Assembly (NCBI GenBank): GCA_013824915.1
Contig: PNOQ01000051.1
Span: forward strand, 1-37,082
DNA length: 37,082 bases
Reading direction: 5' to 3'
DNA from: Nanoarchaeum sp.
GTDB lineage: Archaea > Nanobdellota > Nanobdellia > SCGC-AAA011-G17 > PNOQ01
Part shown: positions 26,640 through 35,113 of the stretch, piece by piece
How positions within the stretch are numbered: position 1 is the stretch's first letter
Layout: each line of letters starts with the position of its first letter
Made by a program: the position numbers and the translations under genes
The notes under the pieces: generated by a model
Told to the model about the DNA's origin: nothing
What the model saw: the letters and a program-made list of their open reading frames with translations, nothing else
Databases searched by the model: none

Positions 26640-27498
26640 TTTTATTTAAGTACCATATTAATAGACTAGTATTCATAACCCATGTTGCAATTATATCAAA
26701 TAATAATGCAATTACTAAGATTGTGAACATTTCTTTTATTACTACAGAATTTGTAACTATTAATCCAACTACTAAAGCAGTTATTGCAGTTAAAGTCATC
26801 ATTATACCTGTTTTGAATGCGCCGACTGAACGTTCCCAAACTGATCCTTCTTTTCTTTTTAGAACTCTTGTAGTTAGTAATATATCTGTGTCTACTGAAT
26901 AACCTATAATCATTAAGAATGCAGCTATACCTGCGGAAGATATTTTTATTCCTATTGCACTTATTACTGCTAAAGTTAGTATAATATCAAATACTACGGA
27001 TAATATAACTGCTAGTGAAGGTATAGGTTTTTTGAATGTGAAAAATACTACTACACTCATTAAAACAAATGCGGTTAAAATTGCGGTTATCATTTCTCTG
27101 AAAAATGAATTACCAATGTTTGAGCCAACTTGTTGTATTGAAATGTCTGCAGAAGGATAGTTTGTATCTATGAAATCTCTAACAGTTTCTATTTCTACAT
27201 CTGTTGTTTCTAGCAATACGCCATTAGTTTTTTCTGAACCTATTGTTGAAAGGTCTCTTACTGAGATTTCAGCGCCAGGATTTTGTTCTAGGAATAGAGC
27301 TTGCACATCATCTTTGTTAATTTCTTCTTGAACATAAATTGTAGCGGAGATTCCACCTTTAAGAGAAATATCTTTTTCTATGAAATAACCTTTTGTTGAA
27401 TATTGATTTAATAAGAATCCTGCTGCTATAAGAAATATTACTAATGTTACAATTAACAATCTTTTGTAATGATTTACAAATAATGGTTCTAATTTCAT
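26623..27498 (-). CDS. secF: Protein translocase subunit SecF
   Basis: FIEKDISLKGGISATIYV, IGYSVDTDILLTTRVLKRK, GIMMTLTAITALVVGLIVTN. Confidence 0.92.
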   Translation of the reverse strand: MKLEPLFVNHYKRLLIVTLVIFLIAAGFLLNQYSTKGYFIEKDISLKGGISATIYVQEEINKDDVQALFLEQNPGAEISVRDLSTIGSEKTNGVLLETTDVEIETVRDFIDTNYPSADISIQQVGSNIGNSFFREMITAILTAFVLMSVVVFFTFKKPIPSLAVILSVVFDIILTLAVISAIGIKISSAGIAAFLMIIGYSVDTDILLTTRVLKRKEGSVWERSVGAFKTGIMMTLTAITALVVGLIVTNSVVIKEMFTILVIALLFDIIATWVMNTSLLIWYLNKNVKTA

Positions 27499-27577
27499 AG
27501 TTATGACTAGTTATTGAACTATTTAAAAAAGTTCTGTTTTAGATAAATTTATATTTCTAATGGTATTTGCCTTTTTC

Positions 27578-27997
27578 ATGGCAAAAATTGTTATAGGCAA
27601 AAAAGCGAAAGGTAGTGAGAGAGTAGAAGCAGTAGTTAATAGTATTAATGGTATTGGTAACTATGAAGTTCCTGGACAAACATTAAAACATAGAGGGGAG
27701 TCAGGGATGCATTTGTATAATGGTTATCTGACTGGAGATGTACCCCATAGAATCAGAATTTATGTTCCAACTACAATATATGATAATCAAACTGCACAAA
27801 TACTGGCTTATGAATCTGCAACATCGAGTAGTGAAATCCCCACGGAACCAGAAAAATTAGTTGCATTGGAACGTGTGCCGCTTATGTCAATGCCCAAATG
27901 GATCAATGGAGCAGGAATATTATTGCTTAACAAGCGAGATGAAATATATGTTAATCGAGCTGCTAATGCACTTGAAAAAAAATTGGTAGAAGGATAA
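27578..27997 (+). CDS. Hypothetical protein
   Basis: ORF track starts at 27560. The second ATG (27578, MAKIVIGKKAKGS) is about 27 nt downstream of TATA-like tttatat (27548-27554), which fits a leaderless start. Confidence 0.6.
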   Translation: MAKIVIGKKAKGSERVEAVVNSINGIGNYEVPGQTLKHRGESGMHLYNGYLTGDVPHRIRIYVPTTIYDNQTAQILAYESATSSSEIPTEPEKLVALERVPLMSMPKWINGAGILLLNKRDEIYVNRAANALEKKLVEG

Positions 27998-28027
27998 ATT
28001 TATTAACACTCTTTTATTTTTATATTT

Positions 28028-28513
28028 ATGATTGAAGTTTTAAGATTAGGGCACAGAATTTCTAGAGATAAACGAATTAGTACTCATGTTGCGCTAGTTG
28101 CAAGGGCTTTTGGAGCAAGTAAATTATACTATACAGGCCAAAAGGATAGTGATTATGAAAAAAGTGTGTCTGATGTTGTAAAAGATTTTGGTGGAGATTT
28201 TAATATAGAATACGTTAAATCTTGGAAAGAATTGTTTAAAGGTAAAACTGTTGTCCATTTGACTATGTACGGTTTAGATTACAGAGAAGAGATTAGTAAA
28301 GTTAAAGGAGATATATTAATTGTTGTTGGTGGGGAAAAAGTTGAGTGGGAAGTTTATACTAAAGTAGACTTTAATTTAGCTGTTACTAATCAACCACATT
28401 CAGAAGTTGGGGCTTTGGCCGTGTTTTTGGACCATTTAACACATAGTAATTATAAAAAATTTGATGGGAAAATTAAAATCAAGCCAAGTGCTAAAGGTAA
28501 AGAATTCTTTTAA
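28028..28513 (+). CDS. trm56: tRNA (cytidine(56)-2'-O)-methyltransferase, archaeal Trm56
   Basis: MIEVLRLGHRISRDKRISTHVALVARAFGASKLYYTG, VHLTMYG, DILIVVGGEKVEWEVYTKVDFNLAVTNQPHSEVGALAVFLDHL. Confidence 0.92.
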   Translation: MIEVLRLGHRISRDKRISTHVALVARAFGASKLYYTGQKDSDYEKSVSDVVKDFGGDFNIEYVKSWKELFKGKTVVHLTMYGLDYREEISKVKGDILIVVGGEKVEWEVYTKVDFNLAVTNQPHSEVGALAVFLDHLTHSNYKKFDGKIKIKPSAKGKEFF

Positions 28514-28563
28514 AACACAATATTTAAATAGCTAATTTTTAATTTTTTAGTTGAGGTGGATGT

Positions 28564-31143
28564 TTGAAAAACAAATTAGTTTTTTTACTAGTGTTCTTGT
28601 TTGTAATAGGTTTTGTTAGTGCGGCTAGTTCTGTTAAACTTAATTTGAGTAAGACTAATTATGCTGGAGATGAATTATTTGAAGGAATTTTAGTCATAAA
28701 TAATAGCGCTGCAGATATTAGTGAGAATGTTGTTGCAGATATAACTGATTGTGGTAGTTATAGTGAGAAATCTATAAAATTATACAAATTATTAGTTGAT
28801 GCTGGTATTTATTCAGGAGCAGAAAGGGAATATACTGAAGGGGCTTATGCAACTAGTTTAACTGGAATTTTTGAAGGCACAAATGAAAAACTTTTTGGTT
28901 TTTTTGTGAATGAAGAAATAGATAAAGTTAAATTTGATATTTCTGGAGCTAGTTCAAATGTTTTCTTAGATGTTGGAAATGATGGAATAAACGATTGGAA
29001 ATATCTTGGCGGTTTTACTGGTTGGGATAGTACAGTTATACATTCTTTAAATTATCCTGGAAATTATGAGTTAAGTCCTATTGTAGAATATAATCCTAAT
29101 AATGAAGTTTGTGATGAATTTAATGTTAGTTTTGAAAATTTAACTAGTAGTTTAAATTTAAATATAACTGCTTTTGCTAAATCTTCTGGTGCAGGAGTTT
29201 TGACTGCTAAAATTGGAACTAAATCTTGTGTTTTTGGAAGTTTTGGTAGCGCTTGGTCAAATCAGAGTTGTAATATAACTATAGATGTGAGTAATAGTAA
29301 TAGCCCTAAAACTTTTGAAGTTTGTTTACAAGCAAATAATAACAATATTAGAATACCACAAAGAACTGGAGTAGATTTTCATTATATTAGTTTAAAACAG
29401 GCAATATATAATAATCAATTAACTCCTACTGCTGTAAGTGTTTCTGATTCTAGAATAAAAGAAGCGATGGAAAATTATTATGAAGCTAATTGCGAAGAAT
29501 GGTGCGTTATTCCATTAAGATTGAATGCTGTAAGCCCAGGAAGTTATAATCTTAATAATTTAGTTTTGGAGTTTGGAAGTTCTACTTCTAGTTATTTTTA
29601 TGAAATAAGTTCTGAAAGTGTTAAACTTAATTTAACTGATGAAGAGATAGATTTGAAATTTTTTAATAACTTGAAAACTCCAGATGTTAACAAAGAACAA
29701 TCATGCACTTTGGAAGTAAAATATGGTTCTAAAAAAGATGATAATAGATTTAGTATGAGTATTGGCCCAACTCCAATTATTAATATTGGTTCGCAATACG
29801 TTGGTAAAAATGTTCCAGTTATATTTGATGGTACAAGTTCTAGGGGCGCAGATGGAAAAAATGTTAGTAGTTATTCTTGGGATTTTGGTGATAGTACAAC
29901 TAGTCAGCTAGGAAGAGTAAGTCATACTTTTACTAGTTATGATAATTATAATGTTAAGTTAACTGTTAAAGGAAGTAATAATGTTGAATCTAGTAAAGAG
30001 ATAATAATTTATGTGCTTCCATTAGAAGATTATTTGAATAGTGAATTTACTAGAATAAATAAAACTCTTGCTAACTCTACAACTTATTTGAATTCTAGGA
30101 GTGGAGAAATAAAAGAATTTGTTGAGTTTATGGATTATAAAAATAGAGTTAATCAAATTAAAACAAGAATTGGGCAATTAAAAACAGAATTTAATAATGT
30201 AAAAGCTTCAACTTCAACAACTAAAGATACAAACTATTCTAATATTGCTAATGAAATTGTTAATATGACTCAAGACATTGTAACTTATGTTCAATCTACG
30301 GGTTCTATAAATGTAAAAAATCTTGCGTTAACTGATCCTGCCGAAATATTTAGTTATAGCGGCAGAAGAAATATGACTGAAGGTTACAAAAATTCTTTGT
30401 ATAATTTTAATGGTCAGAATGTTAATGTGGATGCTAATATATTTAGATATTATGTTACTTCATTAGCTGGAAATAATTATTTTGTTTATGTTAAAAAAAC
30501 TATTAGTGTTGATGGTGGAAAGAATAATGTTGCTGTTGAAGATTTAAGACTTTATGATGTTGATAAAGTTTATACTAATTTAACTAAAGATTCTAGTTCT
30601 AAAGTTATTTACAAAAGTTTGACTAGTTCACCAAGTAGTTTTTCTTATGCGATAAAAGATAGTTTGCTTGAAGAAATAAAAACAATTGTATTTTCTGATG
30701 TTAAAGTTGAAAATGAATTATACTGCTATACACAAGCTAATAACTGTCAAAGTTATTGTGGTGATGGAACTTGTGATATTATTAATGAGATAGATGAAAC
30801 TGATGAAGGAAGTAATAATTATTGTGAAGTAGATTGTTCTAGGGGGAGTTCTACTTGGAAATATGTAATATTAATAGGATTCTTTTTCCTGGTTTTAGTT
30901 TATTTGTTTTTATACAAAGGACCGGGAAGTTTCAAACACTTGAGTAATAGACTTACTTATTGGATGATAAACAGAAATTTATTTATGAGCGAGAAAGATA
31001 GATTAAACTTAAATCAGTTTGTTATTAATGCATTTAAGAAAGGATATAATGAAATTCAGATAAGACAAATTTTATTGAAAAAAGGTTGGAACAATAAGCA
31101 AATTGATGCAGTTATGGAAAATTATATAAAGAGAAAATATTGA
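28564..31143 (+). CDS. Large surface protein: signal peptide, PKD domain, C-terminal TM and short cytoplasmic helical tail
   Basis: TTG start after SD-like gaggtgg. PKD: VIFDGTSSRGADGKNVSSYSWDFGDSTTSQLGRVSHTFTSYDNYNVKLTV. CGDGTCD...CEVDC motif. TM WKYVILIGFFFLVLVYLFLY. Many N-X-S/T sequons. Confidence 0.85.
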   Translation: MKNKLVFLLVFLFVIGFVSAASSVKLNLSKTNYAGDELFEGILVINNSAADISENVVADITDCGSYSEKSIKLYKLLVDAGIYSGAEREYTEGAYATSLTGIFEGTNEKLFGFFVNEEIDKVKFDISGASSNVFLDVGNDGINDWKYLGGFTGWDSTVIHSLNYPGNYELSPIVEYNPNNEVCDEFNVSFENLTSSLNLNITAFAKSSGAGVLTAKIGTKSCVFGSFGSAWSNQSCNITIDVSNSNSPKTFEVCLQANNNNIRIPQRTGVDFHYISLKQAIYNNQLTPTAVSVSDSRIKEAMENYYEANCEEWCVIPLRLNAVSPGSYNLNNLVLEFGSSTSSYFYEISSESVKLNLTDEEIDLKFFNNLKTPDVNKEQSCTLEVKYGSKKDDNRFSMSIGPTPIINIGSQYVGKNVPVIFDGTSSRGADGKNVSSYSWDFGDSTTSQLGRVSHTFTSYDNYNVKLTVKGSNNVESSKEIIIYVLPLEDYLNSEFTRINKTLANSTTYLNSRSGEIKEFVEFMDYKNRVNQIKTRIGQLKTEFNNVKASTSTTKDTNYSNIANEIVNMTQDIVTYVQSTGSINVKNLALTDPAEIFSYSGRRNMTEGYKNSLYNFNGQNVNVDANIFRYYVTSLAGNNYFVYVKKTISVDGGKNNVAVEDLRLYDVDKVYTNLTKDSSSKVIYKSLTSSPSSFSYAIKDSLLEEIKTIVFSDVKVENELYCYTQANNCQSYCGDGTCDIINEIDETDEGSNNYCEVDCSRGSSTWKYVILIGFFFLVLVYLFLYKGPGSFKHLSNRLTYWMINRNLFMSEKDRLNLNQFVINAFKKGYNEIQIRQILLKKGWNNKQIDAVMENYIKRKY

Positions 31144-31151
31144 TTAGTTCT

Positions 31152-32882
31152 ATGGATAAAAGAGTGATAGTGTTAATATCTATGTTGTTTATTATTCCTT
31201 TTGTTAGTTCTGAATATTATAGTTACAATGGATGTGGTGGTGGCGGTTCCTTACCTGTTTTAGATAATTTAATTGAATCACCCGAATATTGTATAGACGA
31301 TGCAGATTGTACATTGGAATTGAGAAAAACATGTGGGGGAGTTCCTTGCACTGTAAGTTCTTTATCTCTTCAATCTGGTTATGGACCTGGATTAAGTGTT
31401 AATAATCCTCCTTATTACTATTTTAGTAGTTCTGATTGTACAACTCCTCAAGGATGTGTACTTCCTTACAATTGGGGAGTGAGTAGTTTTTCTATAGCGG
31501 TTTTCACAATTCCTGCAAGTACTTATAGTGGAGGAGCTATGATACATGTTGAACAGTCTATTCCTTGCCCGGGTGGAGTTGAAACTATAGGGTACAGATG
31601 GAATCATTTGAACACACTGAATAATTTAGATGCTGTTCTTTTAGATGGTGCATGTTATCCTAATCTTCCTTGTGATGTAAAAATAACACTTGAGGATCAA
31701 GGTAGAGACTTTATAGATCAATTAACTGTAACTGGCAGACAATCAAGTAACTTTGTTCACTTTTTAGGTAGTGATGAACAAGGTTCTCCTATAAATTCAA
31801 TAACTGATAATAGTTTTGTTATAACTATTCCTGCTAATACCTTTATTTCTGGAGATGTAGAATTAAATGTTTATGATTTAACTAATAAAATTCCATTTTC
31901 TGAACAAGAAGGAGCAGTAGTGTCAATTAGATATTCTAGCTCTTCTGCAACTGAATTGAGTATAGATGTTTCTCCTGAAGAATGTTCTACTGATGCAACT
32001 TGTGAAGTAGCAGTTCATGTGAATAGAGTATTAAATATTCCAACTCAACATATAATCTTTATGGATAGTATTGGCAATCAATTGCAAGTTCTTTTATCAG
32101 AACCGGGTGTAACTTATTCTGGTACAACTGTATATTACACGCTTCCCGTGGGTTTTTATGCTGGTCAGATGATTGTTAGATTTGTAGATAGTTTTGATTC
32201 TTCTTCTGCTGAAGAAACTATTATGATGATTGATCCACTTGTCCCTTCATTTTGTGGGGATAGTTTAATTCAAAATCCTAACGATGACGGAGTTTATGAA
32301 CAATGTGATTTATCAGAACTTGGAGGTTATGGTTGTACTAGTTATCCAGGTAGTTCATTTACTGGTGGAACATTAAGCTGTAATATTCCTTCAAGTGTTA
32401 ATGAATGTAGATTTAATACTTCTTTATGTACTGGTGTATATTCTGATTGTGGCGATCATTCAATTACAGGAAGTGAAGATTGTGACTTTGATTCTGATGG
32501 GGAGCTTATGTTCCCTGCTGGAATAAATGATTGTGATGATGTTCATTCAGGTTGGACAGGAGAGTTAGATTGTGATTCTGATTGTGATTATGATGGATGT
32601 AGTGATCCAGATACTACTGGGCCAGGTAATACTAATAATCCGCCTATAGTTGGACCTGATCAATATCTTCTTAATGGTGATTGTGTAGAAGATGGTGTAT
32701 TGAATGATGAGTTCGGAGTTTTAACTTGGACAGTTTATAATCAATTTGGTCAAGCAACTCCACAAACTGGAGTAACAAAATGTGTATTGGAAAGTGAGAA
32801 AATACCTTTCTTCGGGATTTATTCTATGTTAGTCTTTGTTTTGGTGTTAGTTGGATTTTATGGTTTTAGGAAAAAACAATAA
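31152..32882 (+). CDS. Secreted Cys-rich surface protein with C-terminal TM/basic anchor
   Basis: Signal peptide MDKRVIVLISMLFIIPFVSS. CGDSLIQNPNDDGVYEQCD-type repeats. C-terminal KIPFFGIYSMLVFVLVLVGFYGFRKKQ. Start trimmed from TTG 31140. Confidence 0.8.
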   Translation: MDKRVIVLISMLFIIPFVSSEYYSYNGCGGGGSLPVLDNLIESPEYCIDDADCTLELRKTCGGVPCTVSSLSLQSGYGPGLSVNNPPYYYFSSSDCTTPQGCVLPYNWGVSSFSIAVFTIPASTYSGGAMIHVEQSIPCPGGVETIGYRWNHLNTLNNLDAVLLDGACYPNLPCDVKITLEDQGRDFIDQLTVTGRQSSNFVHFLGSDEQGSPINSITDNSFVITIPANTFISGDVELNVYDLTNKIPFSEQEGAVVSIRYSSSSATELSIDVSPEECSTDATCEVAVHVNRVLNIPTQHIIFMDSIGNQLQVLLSEPGVTYSGTTVYYTLPVGFYAGQMIVRFVDSFDSSSAEETIMMIDPLVPSFCGDSLIQNPNDDGVYEQCDLSELGGYGCTSYPGSSFTGGTLSCNIPSSVNECRFNTSLCTGVYSDCGDHSITGSEDCDFDSDGELMFPAGINDCDDVHSGWTGELDCDSDCDYDGCSDPDTTGPGNTNNPPIVGPDQYLLNGDCVEDGVLNDEFGVLTWTVYNQFGQATPQTGVTKCVLESEKIPFFGIYSMLVFVLVLVGFYGFRKKQ

Positions 32883-32914
32883 TTTTATAAAAAGCTAGTT
32901 TATCTGTTTATTAT

Positions 32915-32986
32915 GCGTCGATAGTATAATGGTTAGTATTTTGGCCTTCCAAGCCGAAGATCCGGGTTCGAACCCCGGTCGGCGCA
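32915..32986 (+). tRNA. tRNA-Gly(TCC)
   Basis: Acceptor GCGTCGA/TCGGCGC, anticodon arm TTGGC-CTTCCAA-GCCGA, T-arm CCGGG-TTCGAAC-CCCGG. TATA-like ttttataaaaag about 25 nt upstream. Confidence 0.95.
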
Positions 32987-33013
32987 TACTATGCCTTCTT
33001 TATATTGCTATTT

Positions 33014-33382
33014 CTATTCAGCTATATATTCATTACAAAGCTCGGTATACACTTGTTCACACATTGATCTATTTTCTAAATCCTTCATGATAGCAAAAAA
33101 ATAACGTTGCTCTTCGCCAGTCAATCCACCATACGATACTTTTTCATAGGCTGCTTTGTATAAAGGATCTTGTTTACTTCCTTGTGGTTTTTGTGTAAAC
33201 CCTTGTATAAATTGTAAATCTCCTTCTATATTTTTAAGTCTGATTTGTGTATCACTCAAATCTCTAACTGCATTAATTTGATCGCGCATATATTCAAATC
33301 TACACTGTCTTTGATATCTTCTTGATCCTGCGTCATTCCATCTTTGATTAAGTTCTGGACTAGTTATTCTTTCATGTAACAT
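33014..33382 (-). CDS. Hypothetical protein
   Basis: 122-aa ORF with SD-like TGGAGG 8 nt upstream and a TATA-like element (TTATAAATA). Divergent from the Lrp gene. Confidence 0.65.
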   Translation of the reverse strand: MLHERITSPELNQRWNDAGSRRYQRQCRFEYMRDQINAVRDLSDTQIRLKNIEGDLQFIQGFTQKPQGSKQDPLYKAAYEKVSYGGLTGEEQRYFFAIMKDLENRSMCEQVYTELCNEYIAE

Positions 33383-33414
33383 TTGTTTGCCTCCATTGAT
33401 AATGTTTTACTTCT

Positions 33415-33438
33415 TATTAGTAATAGTTTTTACTAATA
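33415..33438. promoter_or_regulatory. Perfect 9-bp inverted repeat TATTAGTAA-n6-TTACTAATA; candidate operator
   Basis: Read directly. Lies in the divergent intergenic region between the 122-aa gene and the tandem Lrp gene, in the predicted TATA-to-TSS interval of the 122-aa gene. Confidence 0.6.
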
Positions 33439-33509
33439 TTTATAACTTATTTTTAATATTTGCCATAAAACAGTAAAATTTATATATTATTTACTATTAT
33501 TACTAAATT

Positions 33510-34463
33510 ATGCAATTAGACTTAAAAGATAAGAAAATACTCTATCAGTTGGATTTAGATTCAAGAAGCTCTGCTAATAAAATAGCAAAAACTGTCGGTT
33601 TGAGTAAAGATGCGGTTAATTATAGAATCAATAATTTAATAAAAAACGGAATAATAAAAAATTTTTACACAGTTTTAAATACTCCTCAACTGGGGTTTAT
33701 GCATTTTAATACTTTATTTAGGTTTAGAACAATTAGCAAAGAAATCAAAAAGAAATTTATTGATTATTGTATTAATAATAAAAGAGTCATATGGTGTGTT
33801 TCTTGTTATGGCTCTTGGGATTTTGGAGTTTCATTTCTTGCAAAAAATTTAGAGGATTATAATTTATTTATTCAAGATGTTTTGAATAATTTTGGTGAAG
33901 AAATACATGAAAAGGTTGTTTCTTTAATAGTTGATAGCCCCACTTATAGTAGAGATTATCTTATTAATAAAACTGCAGGAAAAGAATTTGTTTATAAAAC
34001 ATCTGGAGATAATAAAATTGATGAAACAGAAAATAAAATATTAAAATTAATTTCTCAAAATGCTAATCTAAATGTTGTTCAAATTGCCAGTAAGCTCGAT
34101 TTAAGTGTTGATGTTGTTAGATACAGAATAAACCAGTTAATTGAAAAAAATATTATTCAAGGATTTAGAATAAATATTGATACAGAAAAAATAGGTTATT
34201 TGTATTATAAGTTATTATTTACTCTTAAGGATTTATCTCACGATAGAGAAGTTCAATTTAAAGAATATTCTAAGAGAAATCCAAATATAATTCAGTTTAT
34301 CAAATATATAGGTAAATGGGAAATTCAGTTAGAATTAGAAGTGGAGTCTGAATCAGATTTATTTAAGATAATAGAAGAAATAAGAAATAATTTTGGTGAT
34401 ATAATACAGACTTATGAAATTTTAAAACTAAAAGAAGAAAAGCTTAATTACTATCCTTTTTAG
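33510..34463 (+). CDS. Tandem Lrp/AsnC-family transcriptional regulator (two HTH plus two ligand-type halves)
   Basis: First HTH LDLKDKKILYQLDLDSRSSANKIAKTVGLSKDAVNYRINNLIKNGIIKNFYTVLN. Second HTH IDETENKILKLISQNANLNVVQIASKLDLSVDVVRYRINQLIEKNIIQGFRINID. Confidence 0.9.
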   Translation: MQLDLKDKKILYQLDLDSRSSANKIAKTVGLSKDAVNYRINNLIKNGIIKNFYTVLNTPQLGFMHFNTLFRFRTISKEIKKKFIDYCINNKRVIWCVSCYGSWDFGVSFLAKNLEDYNLFIQDVLNNFGEEIHEKVVSLIVDSPTYSRDYLINKTAGKEFVYKTSGDNKIDETENKILKLISQNANLNVVQIASKLDLSVDVVRYRINQLIEKNIIQGFRINIDTEKIGYLYYKLLFTLKDLSHDREVQFKEYSKRNPNIIQFIKYIGKWEIQLELEVESESDLFKIIEEIRNNFGDIIQTYEILKLKEEKLNYYPF

Positions 34464-34557
34464 AGACAAATATTTTATATAAATCGAATTTTAGCTATTC
34501 TTGTGTGGTTCGCGCATTTAGTTAATCTTTTAAATTATGTTTATTCTTTGATTTTAT

Positions 34558-34632
34558 GCGCGGGTGGCGCAACTTGGATAGCGCAACAGGTTCCTAACCT
34601 GTAGGCTGCGGGTTCAAATCCCGTCCCGCGCG
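34558..34632 (+). tRNA. tRNA-Arg(CCT)
   Basis: Acceptor GCGCGGG/CCCGCGC, D-arm GCGC...GCGC, anticodon arm ACAGG-TTCCTAA-CCTGT, T-arm GCGGG-TTCAAAT-CCCGT. Confidence 0.95.
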
Positions 34633-34669
34633 TAGAAAATTATTTAAATGGCATAATAAATATTAAATT

Positions 34670-35113
34670 ATGAAAAAGAGAGGTATAAGCCCATTAATTG
34701 CTACTGTCATTCTTGTTGGATTTACAATTGTGATGAGTATTTTTGTTTTAGTCGGTATGAGTAATATAGGTCAAAGAACTATTGCTGACCAAGATAAGAG
34801 AATAGCTAGTTCAGTTGTTTTAGATTTTGGAGTTAAATATTCTCCTGCGCAATATTGTACAGGATTAGCTGGGGAAGTAATATGTAATACAGGTAAAGAT
34901 TATTATTGTGTTTTAATTGAGAATAAAGAAAGTCAAAAAGTGAATTATAGAATTATTACTAAAGGGAGTTTAGGTAGTGAAGTTTGTTCGCCAGATAAAG
35001 TAGAATTAAATGGTTATGAATCTAAAGTGTTTGCTATAGGTTATGATCCTGTAAATGTTGGAGTTGCTCCTTTGACTGCAGATGTTGAAGCAATTTTATA
35101 TTTAGAAAACTAA
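34670..35113 (+). CDS. Archaeal type IV pilin N-terminal domain protein
   Basis: MKKRGISPLIATVILVGFTIVMSIFVLVGMSNIG: class III signal peptide-like segment followed by a hydrophobic helix. Confidence 0.85.
   Translation: MKKRGISPLIATVILVGFTIVMSIFVLVGMSNIGQRTIADQDKRIASSVVLDFGVKYSPAQYCTGLAGEVICNTGKDYYCVLIENKESQKVNYRIITKGSLGSEVCSPDKVELNGYESKVFAIGYDPVNVGVAPLTADVEAILYLEN

Noticed and set aside
31392-31607. 71-aa minus-strand ORF inside the 580-aa surface protein
   Set aside because: Antisense to a protein with signal peptide and C-terminal anchor.
34670-35113. Calling the pilin an archaellin (FlaB/ArlB)
   Set aside because: The class III-like signal (KRGISPLIATVILVGFTI) fits the general archaeal pilin N-terminal domain, and no arl genes are nearby.
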